Source of the DNA: Gracilariopsis chorda
Lineage: Eukaryota; Rhodophyta; Florideophyceae; Gracilariales; Gracilariaceae
Direction: 5' to 3'
Length of the DNA stretch: 64,000 bases
NCBI GenBank assembly: GCA_003194525.1
Contig: NBIV01000028.1
Location: 62,001 to 126,000 of the forward strand
A program made the translations under genes and the position numbers. The notes under the pieces were generated by a model. It was not told the DNA's origin and did no database searches. It saw only the letters and a program-made list of their open reading frames with translations. Below are positions 52,591 to 61,534 of the stretch, piece after piece; position 1 is the first letter of the stretch; every line of letters begins with the position of its first letter.

Positions 52591-54267
52591 ATGAGTCGCG
52601 AAAGATCAAAGCACCGTCGTCACTTGATGTATGATGATCCAGTGGAATGCGGCATCTTTTCTGCGACAAAAGACAGGAGAATACCTGACGAAACTCGTAC
52701 GGTGTCGGAGGTGCATAGGTCTCCAGTTCAGATTGCGACGTACGCTATCTTTGCCGGTCATGGGGGGGCCGCTGCAGCCGAGTTGTGCGCCCGGAATTTT
52801 GTGCCAACTTTGTTGACGGATTCTGTACTCAAGCGAGACCCCGAACGTGCTATCCGCAATGCGTGCCAAGCTCAGGAAGCTTTCGTTCTTGCGAAATCGG
52901 CTCTTGATTGCGCTTACTACGGAACGACTCTGTTGTTCACAATGATATATGGACAGAAAGTCTACATTGCGAACATTGGAAATTCAAGAGCAGTGCTAGC
53001 AACCAAAGACGGAGCGCAAGCCATTACACAAGAACATGATGGATCGAATTCTGAGGAAGTTGCAAGGGTCACTGAGGCAGGTGGCTTCTTTCAGGACGGG
53101 AAAGTCAACAACTTGATTCCTATCACTAGGTCTATTGGTGATCTTGAACTAAAGGACAGAAAGCACATAACATTCCCGAATAGAAAGATGACGGGAGACA
53201 TAATCATTGGAGTTCCAGATATCTATCAGAGAAGGCTTTCCCCACGTGACGAGTTCCTTGTTATGGCAAGTTCCGAAGTTTGGAAGAATTTGTCAAACAA
53301 CGTGGTAGTGCAAACCATCAAAGACTCTCTAAAGCGCGGAGACAACCCTAGAACAGCTGCCAAGAAAGTTGTACAAGCTGCTGTTTCTGCCGGCGCAAGA
53401 CGCTCCATTACTGTAATGATCCTTATCTTCCCCACCTCGACAAGAAGGGGACACGACAAATCAGTTGCTCCCCCAAGTTCCAGGCGAGGATCTCGACCAA
53501 GCTCTATCAAAAGGCACAGTTCTAACGCCGAACAAGAGCTTCGCTCAGCGAAACATGTGAATAATGTCCCAGCTTTTGTGCTTGCGGCTCAAGCGCAAGA
53601 ACAGAATCGTGCGGCCGTGCAAAGGAACGTTCCGGACTCCTCCCCGATAACATCCCCATCAGGACAGGCTCTCAGGAGTCCTATTGGCCATGAGGATGTC
53701 ACGCATAAACGGGACGAACAACTCGCTTCCACTCCTTTTTTATCTCTCAACGCTTTAGCTGGGTCGAGCAGCAACACCTCTGCCTACCCCAAACGACAAC
53801 AAGAGAAAAAGGCTCAACCCGAAAAGTCTGGAACTTTACGATACAAATCTCGAGCTGCAGTGAGAGGTCACACAGTGTTGGGAACTACGGCGGTTGGGCC
53901 ACAGAAGCGAAATGATCAGGAGTCATTTCCACAAAGGCACCGAGAAGTGACACGGCCACCTCCTGTTGTGATTGAACAGCGCATTCGTGATGGTGTCGAT
54001 CCCTTCGTATCACCTCGCGCGAAGACTGCTACCGTGTCGAGAATTTCTGAGTTGACAGCAAGTGGAGCTACGATGGGGAGAGACTCTTCGCATGGCTTAG
54101 AGGAGACAGGTTCTGGTACTGGACAGCCGTTTGACGATGCTCCTGGACTGGCCGACTTCAATTCTGCCGGACCTTCAAAGGTGAGATATCGCGAGGATGG
54201 CACTGTTCACACTACACGCTTTGGTTTTTGGAGAGAGCTCGGACGAACTTTCGGAAGACGTAAGTGA
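52591..54267 (+). CDS. PP2C-fold pseudophosphatase with long disordered tail
   Basis: 558 residues, ATG start. Residues about 20-285 follow the PP2C/PPM fold: YAIFAGHGG (54-59), YYGTTLLF, YIANIGNSRAVL, AITQEHDG, a GG turn, ITRSIGDLELK, DEFLVMASSEVWK (about 222-234) and RRSITVMILIF (about 271-281). The residues that bind the two metals are changed: the DGHGG aspartate is Ala, the ASDGxWD block reads ASSEVWK, and the usual DN before ITV is RS. PP2C activity needs these acids, so it is probably inactive, like TAB1-type pseudophosphatases. The remaining 270 residues are Ser/Arg/Gln-rich and disordered, ending in a basic FGFWRELGRTFGRRK motif. Function unknown, perhaps a scaffold or substrate trap. 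Confidence 0.8.
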   Translation: MSRERSKHRRHLMYDDPVECGIFSATKDRRIPDETRTVSEVHRSPVQIATYAIFAGHGGAAAAELCARNFVPTLLTDSVLKRDPERAIRNACQAQEAFVLAKSALDCAYYGTTLLFTMIYGQKVYIANIGNSRAVLATKDGAQAITQEHDGSNSEEVARVTEAGGFFQDGKVNNLIPITRSIGDLELKDRKHITFPNRKMTGDIIIGVPDIYQRRLSPRDEFLVMASSEVWKNLSNNVVVQTIKDSLKRGDNPRTAAKKVVQAAVSAGARRSITVMILIFPTSTRRGHDKSVAPPSSRRGSRPSSIKRHSSNAEQELRSAKHVNNVPAFVLAAQAQEQNRAAVQRNVPDSSPITSPSGQALRSPIGHEDVTHKRDEQLASTPFLSLNALAGSSSNTSAYPKRQQEKKAQPEKSGTLRYKSRAAVRGHTVLGTTAVGPQKRNDQESFPQRHREVTRPPPVVIEQRIRDGVDPFVSPRAKTATVSRISELTASGATMGRDSSHGLEETGSGTGQPFDDAPGLADFNSAGPSKVRYREDGTVHTTRFGFWRELGRTFGRRK

Positions 54268-54836
54268 ATAGAGTTTCTGTGAGCCGAGTGAGTGAGTCAT
54301 CCCCTCCGTCCGAGTTGCGGGAAGGAGACGATGCCACATTGCTTCTTTACAACGTTTAACCGGTACCGTCGCTAGAAAATACTTGGATGTCGGTTACAAT
54401 GGATATGTGCCATACGATTGAATATAGTTTCCTTCACACCCCTTCGAAGCACCACGTCTTGACGTCGAACGATACGCTGGGCATATGGAATTATTTTCTC
54501 GGTCGCTGATATTCGAAGCGCTTCGGAGAAAGAGAGATTACATTTCTGTACATTAAACAAGTTTCTCATCCGCTGCGAACTTTCGGAGTGTCGAAACAGA
54601 CGTTATCATCTTACAGGAAATGATACACCATAGCGGACACACGAGAAAAACACATTAAGAGCATATGTGGCCTACGTTCATACACGCATGTTCGCGTAGT
54701 CGCTCTTTATGGGTTGTGCACCGGAACGCGTTTACAGCCACAGAACCTTAGTGCATACGACAGGGAAAATGTGAACAGATAATAATCGTGATACTCTACC
54801 ACCCAAGGCACCGTTCATAGAGGTCGATCATCAGAG
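54268..54836. other. Convergent intergenic region
   Basis: 569 bp between the stop codons of the PP2C-like gene and the UBL-thioredoxin gene. No gene seen; the frame at 54372-54569 (minus) is short and unrecognised. Confidence 0.45.
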
Positions 54837-57188
54837 CTATTCCTTGGAAGAGTCTTGTTCTTTGCTTTGGTCTTGAGATTGTTGGTTGCTATCATTATTG
54901 GCGTCCTGCATCGACAGACGAATCGCTTCTTGCAATAATCTTTCCTCCTCTTCCGCCGTAGTAGGAGCCCCTGGGTATGAAGGTGGAGGAGGATTCGAAG
55001 GCGTCTGATTGGGACCAGGTTGCGCCCCAGCGTTCTGACCTGGGGTACCAGTTCCAGGCATGGGAGGGTTGGCCATGCCCGAGAACATATTGGCCAATCC
55101 CGTGTCGAGATGGCGTCTTGCTTCGTTCATGACGGCAGGGTTGGAGGCCATAGCATTTTGCAGACGCATGAGAGACGGATCGTTCTGAAGTCTTTGTAGA
55201 GTTCCAATATCTCCGGTGGTCATTGCCCTATGCGCTTCAGCCAGCCGCTGCATAGCCGTAGGGTCAGCCATGATCTCCTGCGTGGTTTGCATGAAGTTGG
55301 GGTCCGCAAGCATCTGGTTGACAAGACCTTGTGTAGCTGAGTCCCCCATTGCATTAGCCATTTCCGGAGGTATCTGGTCCATTAACCCGGCCGGTGGGTT
55401 GAAACCGCGGTTCGTAGTAGCCCCTGCAGGCGGGTTCGGTGTCGCCCGAGTTTGAGAGGGCTGCGGCTCACTCGCGCCACCAGCGGCAGCAAGTGCTTGT
55501 TCAAGCTGGGTGTTAATAGTGCTGAGCTCAGGATTGGCAGCTGCGAGCTCAGGCAAGACAAGGAATCGTTCTCCGTTCTCGTTAACCTGTTCAAAACCAA
55601 AGGCGCGCATTGCATCTGAGCCACCAGGCTTGCTTGCTAATCTAGTTTGGAAGGTCTGGTTCGCTGTGCGCACCTTACAGTATTTGGCTTCACCCGGATG
55701 ATTGACCACATTACGAACAAAAGTGAGTAAGGTACGTACGGCGACGATGAATTCCTGTTGCGTGCAGTGCCGTTTCAGAGTAGTGAGCGCGGTGAGTACA
55801 TTTCGCGTGAGGGCGCCGGGAGGTGAGGGACCCACTGAGGAACGAGAAGCGCCTGCCGACGACGAGGCCGGGACAGAGGTGGAAGGGGACACCTGCGTCC
55901 GATATTTGCGCACACTGTTCTCGATGAGCGTGGCATTTGCTCCAGAGAAGGAGTGGACACACTTCGAGTTAATGTAGAAATGAAAGGTTGGATAACCGGC
56001 AATACCAGACTCACTAGTGAGTTGTCTGTTTTCGGAAGATGCCTCAGTATCGACCTTGACAAAGGTGACGTCGGAGAACCGGCTGGCGAGGCGTTCAAAA
56101 ACGGGGGCGATCATTCGACACGGGCCGCACCACGGGGCGGACCAGTCGACCACGACAAGACGGTGTTTAGCGCAGTTTTGCAAGACGGCGTTCAACTGGT
56201 GTCCGCCATTGGTGACATGACACACCGTGCCTGGAGGAACGATAGGCTTCGGAGCGGCAGGGGTTTTGGAGGATGATGCGGCAGCAACGGCACGGGTGTT
56301 TTCGACGAGATGAACTGCACATCTGTCGGTGATGTTAAGCGCGTCAATGGTCTTCGGATCGGGGAGCAGACGGCCGTTAAAGATGAGACGCTGCGCAAGC
56401 TTTGGAATAGCATGGGCGCTCTCGATGAGGGCCTTCAGTTCGTGGACGTGGCAGGAGGGCGGGACATTGGTGAGCGGTAGAGATTTACCCTTGGCGGTTT
56501 TGATGGTAAGCGAGATGCCCTTTGCAGCTTCAGCCTGTGGCTGCTTTTGCTCTTCAAGACGCTTTGCTTCCTCCGCGGCTTGTTTCTCGCGCAATAACTT
56601 TTGTTCGTTAGCTTTCTGTTCCGCGTGCTCCTTCTCCTTGAGCATGCGTTGTTGTTGCTGTCGCTTCGCTTCCTCCTGCGCCCTGAGCAGGGCGGCTTGT
56701 TTTTCCTGTTGCTCTTTTTGGAGTCGCAGCTGCTCCTCTTTCTTGCGCTGTTCCTCAAGGGCCTTTGCGCGCTGCTCCTGTTCAAGTCGCTCCTGCTCCA
56801 TCCGAAGCTGCTGCTCCCTCTTCAAACGCTCCTCTTCCTCGCGCTGTTTCTCCCGCTGCAAAGCCAGCTGTTTCTCGCATTCGGCGTATTGCGCATCAAT
56901 GTTCGCTGCCAGATCGTCGATTTGGACCACCAAGCCGGAGATGTTTGCACTGAGCTGACGGATTTTGTCGACCATTGAGGGGCCGTATGTGCGTTTGTTG
57001 GGGTCCTTCTCGCCCTGGTCCGCTTTGAAAACGAACTTGTCGACGACGGGTTGCAGCTGAGAGAGGCGGGTTTGCACGTCTGCGAGCGACTGCTTGCGGG
57101 CGTGAATGGGCTCTGTGGACGAAGAGAGAGCGGATACGGAGGCTTGCAGGTCGTCGACGTCGCCGACCGTGCGCTTGAAGAGAGACAT
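54837..57188 (-). CDS. UBL-thioredoxin-PUB-STI1-UIM multidomain protein
   Basis: 783 residues from the ATG at 57188; upstream in-frame sequence runs into the divergent promoter. Order: helical N-terminus; a Glu/Gln/Lys coiled coil (about 100-215); a ubiquitin-like domain (about 221-292, ISLTIKTAKGKSLPL); a thioredoxin domain (about 315-420) with active-site WCGPC and the cis-Pro in YPTFHFY; a PUB domain (about 463-545, TLLTFVRNVVNHPGEAKYC) of the kind that binds p97/VCP tails; an STI1/DP-type helical repeat (about 620-690, NQMLADPNF, MASNPAVM); and a C-terminal UIM (EEERLLQEAIRLSMQDA). UBL and UIM suggest a shuttle between proteasome, ubiquitin and p97, with an active redox module. The combination is not one I know. 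Single exon. Confidence 0.8.
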   Translation of the reverse strand: MSLFKRTVGDVDDLQASVSALSSSTEPIHARKQSLADVQTRLSQLQPVVDKFVFKADQGEKDPNKRTYGPSMVDKIRQLSANISGLVVQIDDLAANIDAQYAECEKQLALQREKQREEEERLKREQQLRMEQERLEQEQRAKALEEQRKKEEQLRLQKEQQEKQAALLRAQEEAKRQQQQRMLKEKEHAEQKANEQKLLREKQAAEEAKRLEEQKQPQAEAAKGISLTIKTAKGKSLPLTNVPPSCHVHELKALIESAHAIPKLAQRLIFNGRLLPDPKTIDALNITDRCAVHLVENTRAVAAASSSKTPAAPKPIVPPGTVCHVTNGGHQLNAVLQNCAKHRLVVVDWSAPWCGPCRMIAPVFERLASRFSDVTFVKVDTEASSENRQLTSESGIAGYPTFHFYINSKCVHSFSGANATLIENSVRKYRTQVSPSTSVPASSSAGASRSSVGPSPPGALTRNVLTALTTLKRHCTQQEFIVAVRTLLTFVRNVVNHPGEAKYCKVRTANQTFQTRLASKPGGSDAMRAFGFEQVNENGERFLVLPELAAANPELSTINTQLEQALAAAGGASEPQPSQTRATPNPPAGATTNRGFNPPAGLMDQIPPEMANAMGDSATQGLVNQMLADPNFMQTTQEIMADPTAMQRLAEAHRAMTTGDIGTLQRLQNDPSLMRLQNAMASNPAVMNEARRHLDTGLANMFSGMANPPMPGTGTPGQNAGAQPGPNQTPSNPPPPSYPGAPTTAEEEERLLQEAIRLSMQDANNDSNQQSQDQSKEQDSSKE

Positions 57189-57611
57189 GGCTGCGTGTGG
57201 GGGGGGGGGGAAGGGGGAACGAAAGGAGACGCGTTGCGGTGAGATGGCATCGGCTGCGCATGAACGGGCAGCTCTCAAGAGCGCGACGGCTCTCCGGCGC
57301 AGTCGCCGCCACGCAGCGCTGGAAGGCGGTGCGCAGCGAGGCGGCGCTCCACGTGTACACGCGGCACACGGAGCATGATGTAAGCGCGGCTTACAGAGGA
57401 TGCAACGCCGTTGGCGAGAGCAGAGATCAAATGCAGTTGGATGAGGGGCGAGCGCGCGCGAAGCGCAATGTGATGATAATAAGCGCGCCAAATATATGTA
57501 ATAGGCAGCTGCACAGGTACGAAGATAGCTGGATAGCACGTAAGGCACGCGGCGGGGCGCTCGTTGTCCTCCCATCCGTCGCTCCACCCGCAGTCCTTCG
57601 CCGCCGCCGCC
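57189..57611. promoter_or_regulatory. Bidirectional promoter region
   Basis: 423 bp separate the start codons of the UBL-thioredoxin gene (minus) and the LIN9-like gene (plus). Both promoters must lie here, so they may share elements. A poly-G run occurs in the 5' leader near 57200. Inferred from layout. Confidence 0.5.
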
Positions 57612-59243
57612 ATGCGTCGCAAGAGCGTTCCCCCGCAGTCGGCGTCGCCGCCGAAACGTGCGCGGCCTACCTCCTCCGCTGACACCGCCGTTCTCTCCAT
57701 GCCCGCGCAGCACTGGCCCCATACCGAGTGGTTTCAGAGCGCCCTCGACGACCCTTACTTCACCCACTCCGACTTCCACGCCGTCGTTGCAAGTAGAATG
57801 ACCCAGCTTTCAGACCTTCTTTCATCGCGTCTCACACGACGCCAACTCTGTCGTATTCGCGCCGCTATGTGTAACATGCTTCCTGGCGGATTTGTGCAAC
57901 CGCGTCGATTCTCCTCCCCGTTCTTGCTTGCAGAACGCGCCGAACTGGCCATGTACCGTAATGACGCTCGTCGCGTGCTGCGCGGACTCGACTTGCTGCC
58001 TTCTGTGGACCCTACCACGGGCGATCAACTCCCGCACAACTGGTGGTCGCGCCATCGATGCGCGCCTCCCAAACCGCTATCGCGCGGCGCTCAGGTGCTC
58101 GTGCGTACCTTGACACAGCCCTCACAACCTTCAAAGCAAGCCCACCTTCACGTTCGACCCGCAATCTTCCTCTCCCTCGAAGCCGACGCTCACAACCGTG
58201 TGCGCTTTCAAGACGACGCTTCGGAACACATTGTATCTGACATGGATGTAATGATACATCCTTCCTCATCCAGTAACTCAAACTCCGTCGTTCAGTCTCC
58301 CCTGCTACCAACCGCCCAACCCTTCGACCGTTCCCCCGCCTCGGCTCGCTTTTCATTCTCTCCCTCTACCATGCCAGGTCCCATATTCGACTTTTCCACC
58401 TTTCCAGACGCATCTCCAAGCGTTATTCAGCTTTACCAGTCTCCGCGACCCACAATTGTATCGCCTCGCAGACCGCTGGAAGTCAAGACTCAACGCGGCG
58501 ACCAGTTTGAATGTGATGTAGACGTCCATCGTATCGCCGAGTCTATGCGTCTTCTCGACAAGAAAGAGCAACTTTTGTCCTCGCTCAAGCTCTTGAACGA
58601 CGCTGTGTCCGCTACAAACGCCCCTGGACAACCGCCCTCCGAGGCAACCGCCGCAAAGTACAACTCTCTTCTTTCCGCACTTGAACAGGTCAACGCTGAA
58701 ATCAACATGCACTTAGAACCACATCGATCGAATCCACATCCACCCCCGCCAAATCTTTACATCAGCACCGATATGGATCCATCCAAATTTGAATACACCC
58801 CTGAAAGAAAGACGTCTATGCCCCTGTCAATGTTGAAAGTGGCCCCTACTTCACCTAAGCTCCACAAGAGAGATGCGGGGTCTCCTGGCGGTACCCTGGC
58901 TCATTCCCCACAGCTACGTCCGGAGAACATGGCCAAGAACGTTGACTTTCGTGCTGCAACTGGAACAGCTCTGTTCGCAAAAGCGCTTACCAAAGCCGCT
59001 TTGTCTAGGCTTCCTCAAGACAATGCACTCAAGTCTGCGCCAGCACCGGTTAGAGCAGATGTTATGGAGTGTGTAAGCGCGTGTGTGGCTGTGCTGGTTC
59101 GAGCGAGAGCAACACGCGATTTTCACTGTGTAGATGAACTTATAGATGGCCTTCGCTCTCGTTTTCCGGCCAATGCTGAAGCTATTGACGCCATTCAATC
59201 GGCCGCCAGAGTACTTGAAACCAGTTCGAGTGACAGCGGCTAG
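57612..59243 (+). CDS. LIN9/ALWAYS EARLY homologue, DREAM/MuvB complex subunit
   Basis: 543 residues from the ATG at 57612; the upstream in-frame TTG is not a likely start. Residues about 36-130 are a DIRP domain: WFQSALDDPYFTHSDFHAVV, LTRRQLCRIRAAM, RRFSSPFLLAERAEL. A Tudor-like beta segment (about 155-220) follows. At about 300-372 is the LIN9 helical region that pairs with LIN52 in the MuvB core (IAESMRLLDKKEQLLSSLK ... LLSALEQVNAEINMHL). The C-terminal 100 residues are helical. LIN9/ALY proteins nucleate cell-cycle transcription complexes with E2F/RB or MYB. There is no N-terminal SANT domain, so it resembles animal LIN9 more than plant ALY. Single exon. Confidence 0.85.
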   Translation: MRRKSVPPQSASPPKRARPTSSADTAVLSMPAQHWPHTEWFQSALDDPYFTHSDFHAVVASRMTQLSDLLSSRLTRRQLCRIRAAMCNMLPGGFVQPRRFSSPFLLAERAELAMYRNDARRVLRGLDLLPSVDPTTGDQLPHNWWSRHRCAPPKPLSRGAQVLVRTLTQPSQPSKQAHLHVRPAIFLSLEADAHNRVRFQDDASEHIVSDMDVMIHPSSSSNSNSVVQSPLLPTAQPFDRSPASARFSFSPSTMPGPIFDFSTFPDASPSVIQLYQSPRPTIVSPRRPLEVKTQRGDQFECDVDVHRIAESMRLLDKKEQLLSSLKLLNDAVSATNAPGQPPSEATAAKYNSLLSALEQVNAEINMHLEPHRSNPHPPPPNLYISTDMDPSKFEYTPERKTSMPLSMLKVAPTSPKLHKRDAGSPGGTLAHSPQLRPENMAKNVDFRAATGTALFAKALTKAALSRLPQDNALKSAPAPVRADVMECVSACVAVLVRARATRDFHCVDELIDGLRSRFPANAEAIDAIQSAARVLETSSSDSG

Positions 59244-59559
59244 TTTTCTGTACCTCTTTGGTCTTTTTTTTTTGTTCCCTGTGGTCCATTACTGGGAAGT
59301 TCCCGTTGTGAGATCTCCGCGCGTTCTCGACGTTGTCAACCTCTGGCCATTTGAAACTCGGCAACTGCAATCTAATCTGTTACTAATCGTACTATATTGA
59401 ACTATTTCCATCTGCTTCGTATATCATAAACTTAACTTTGATTTCCAACCCGTGTTTGCTGTTGTTTGCAACCTGATCAGACATCGTCAGGGTCAGAGCC
59501 GCTAGTGTTGCGATAGTTCTTGTTTTGCTCCGTTCTGCTCTCTTGGCAAAAGGCAACCA
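59244..59559. other. Convergent intergenic region
   Basis: 316 bp between the LIN9-like and Rit1 stop codons; presumably both 3' untranslated regions. Nothing else seen. Confidence 0.5.
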
Positions 59560-61299
59560 TCATGGGGAATTAGTTAACGCAGAAGAGGGTGTTGGTGAAC
59601 TGAAGAAGCGATTAAGTTGTTTCAGAGTAGCGCGTGAGAGTTCAAACTGCGGAAACTTGCAAGTGAAATGGAGCATTGTGTTGTGAACTGTTTCTTTATC
59701 CACAAAGCCAATAGTCTCTTTCCTTGGCAGGCGAACCGTGTAACCAGCGTGATCTGACAACTCACCATCTTCAACGCATTGGTGCCTGTCATGGGATTCA
59801 CAGTGCCATGCAAGCCACGCAATCGCCAAGCCCGCACACCAGTCACCTTTCTTATCCGTACTGCAAATCAAAACGTCCTTTCTCATGTCGACGCAGTACT
59901 CTCGAAGTCGTGATAGACATGGCCCTAGGGCCCTTCCGAAACCGTACTTGAAGTCCAGTTTTCCTTTCTTGTCCACTAGAGGCATCCAATCCACATGTTT
60001 GGGCGTTTCAGTTGGCCGTGTATTGGCGTCGTCAAGCTTTTCGGTTGAGGCAGGTGGCGGTTGTTCGTCAACTCCGAGCACGATAACGTATCCCACTCTA
60101 GAGGACACTGAACGCAACAGTATTGGTAGATCGTGCCGCGTCAAACGGCGCAATAGTATCCGGGATGACCAAACTCGCGTCCCAATCGTCGAATCCGCTG
60201 TACCAAACGCTGCGTGTTTGGAATTTCCCGCGACACCGTCCGGTTCTGACAGAATACTGGAGATTTCGTTTCGAAGCTGTGCTTCAACGTGCATTGCGCC
60301 TTCATTGGCTCCGGATCCGTTCGCAATGGACAGAAGTCTGTCATGATGATACCAAAACAGCGATGGGGTCAAACCACAACACCACGCTTCCTCGTCATCC
60401 CCCGCGCCCTGCACATAAGCAAAACCAACTGGTCGTGGCGCAAATGTAACACCGCATACAACTTGTTCCACGAGAGAAGGCTCAATAAAGGATCGTTCAC
60501 CGTCCGGTACGACCTTGCTAGCTGATATACATACAATTGGTGTAAAATCGAGTTGTTGAAGTGGTATGCCATGCTGCCATAAGGTGCTTTCCGGGCTAAC
60601 CCAAATGGGACGGAGAGGCTTCAGTCGTTGAGCGCTGGCATTCTTGAGTGTGGGAACGGTGTTTTTAAGAGTGGGAAGTGAACGACGCCAGTCAGCAAGC
60701 CACTGCGGTAATTTGTTTTGAATGTGATGACGCTCCGACTGTGGGACGTCGGGATGCAAATGAATACGGGCGCATTGGTCGCACACGGTATTCGCATCTG
60801 TACATGTGGTGCAGGGGTATAAAGCGGCAACATTGTTGATAACGGCGCACCAAATGGGGACGGTTTTCATAAAGCTATCTGGAAAACGTTTTCCACGTCT
60901 TGTAACGTCTACGAGGACGACGGCACCGAACTGAATAGCGGCTTGCAGCACGTGTATGTTTGGGCGTCTTAAGGAGCTGCTCCACTGCCCATAATGACCG
61001 TCGGCGCTTTTGAAAGCGGCGGTATATGTCGGACTGTCTTGTATGACTGGAGGGACATACCAACTTCCCGCTCTGGCGTTTGCGAATAGCGGTATGCGAG
61101 TGGTTGGAAATAGGGCTTGACAGAGACGAAGGGCGGTGTTGGCGTCGTGGGAGATGGAAAGAAAACGAGCCCTTAATCCGTGTTCAACCTTTCTCAAGCT
61201 CTTCAGCACTTGGTTCTGGTCGTAGGCAGCTGTTGAGAAAGGTGTTGGGCGTTGTGTTTCGCTGGCGGCGGGGGTTGGGTCCGGTGAAGAGATGCTCAT
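59560..61299 (-). CDS. RIT1: Initiator tRNA 2'-O-ribosylphosphate transferase (Rit1)
   Basis: 579 residues, ATG start, single exon. The Rit1 N-terminal domain is clear: RFLSISHDANTALRL, FANARAGSWYVPP, AAFKSADGHYGQWSSSLRR, then VVLVDVTRRGKRFPDSFMKTVPIWCAVIN. The C-terminal DUSP-like domain (about 470-560) includes LICSTDKKGDWCAGLAIAWL, where a phosphatase-like loop is replaced as in other Rit1 proteins. Rit1 transfers ribosyl-5-phosphate to position 64 of initiator tRNA-Met, which excludes it from elongation. Known from fungi and plants. The length is close to the fungal enzyme (about 510), with an extra Cys-rich insert near 160-180 (CTTCTDANTVCDQC). Confidence 0.9.
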   Translation of the reverse strand: MSISSPDPTPAASETQRPTPFSTAAYDQNQVLKSLRKVEHGLRARFLSISHDANTALRLCQALFPTTRIPLFANARAGSWYVPPVIQDSPTYTAAFKSADGHYGQWSSSLRRPNIHVLQAAIQFGAVVLVDVTRRGKRFPDSFMKTVPIWCAVINNVAALYPCTTCTDANTVCDQCARIHLHPDVPQSERHHIQNKLPQWLADWRRSLPTLKNTVPTLKNASAQRLKPLRPIWVSPESTLWQHGIPLQQLDFTPIVCISASKVVPDGERSFIEPSLVEQVVCGVTFAPRPVGFAYVQGAGDDEEAWCCGLTPSLFWYHHDRLLSIANGSGANEGAMHVEAQLRNEISSILSEPDGVAGNSKHAAFGTADSTIGTRVWSSRILLRRLTRHDLPILLRSVSSRVGYVIVLGVDEQPPPASTEKLDDANTRPTETPKHVDWMPLVDKKGKLDFKYGFGRALGPCLSRLREYCVDMRKDVLICSTDKKGDWCAGLAIAWLAWHCESHDRHQCVEDGELSDHAGYTVRLPRKETIGFVDKETVHNTMLHFTCKFPQFELSRATLKQLNRFFSSPTPSSALTNSP

Positions 61300-61486
61300 C
61301 GCCGTTCTGGCGGATCAACAGATGCAGGTGTGTGCACAGGCGGGCAGTGTGTCTGTTCTTCTTCAGTGAAAGAGCAGATTTTGAAAGCGTCAAAAATAAC
61401 AAAGCCACATTATGAAATGACAAGTCGCAGATTTCAAATTGATTCAAGGCTGCAGCATCGTAGACGCGGCCGATGCCGTACCATAG
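61300..61486. other. Spacer between Rit1 start and piggyBac copy 2
   Basis: 187 bp that should contain the Rit1 promoter, unless it was displaced by the transposon. Confidence 0.4.
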
Positions 61487-61534
61487 TGAGGTCGCTGGTC
61501 AGATAGACACTTGTCTATCTGACCAGCGACCTCA
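61487..61534. repeat. 23-bp perfect inverted duplication of a piggyBac terminus
   Basis: Left arm 61487-61509 and right arm 61512-61534 are exact reverse complements (core GGTCAGATAGACA / TGTCTATCTGACC) with a 2-nt centre. The right arm is the normal start of the element, so the left arm is an extra terminus joined head to head. No TTAA lies between or beside them. Confidence 0.9.

Noticed and set aside
59560-61299. Protein phosphatase annotation for the Rit1 gene from its C-terminal loop
   Set aside because: The DUSP-like loop is a normal part of Rit1, and the N-terminal domain is clearly the ribosylphosphate transferase.
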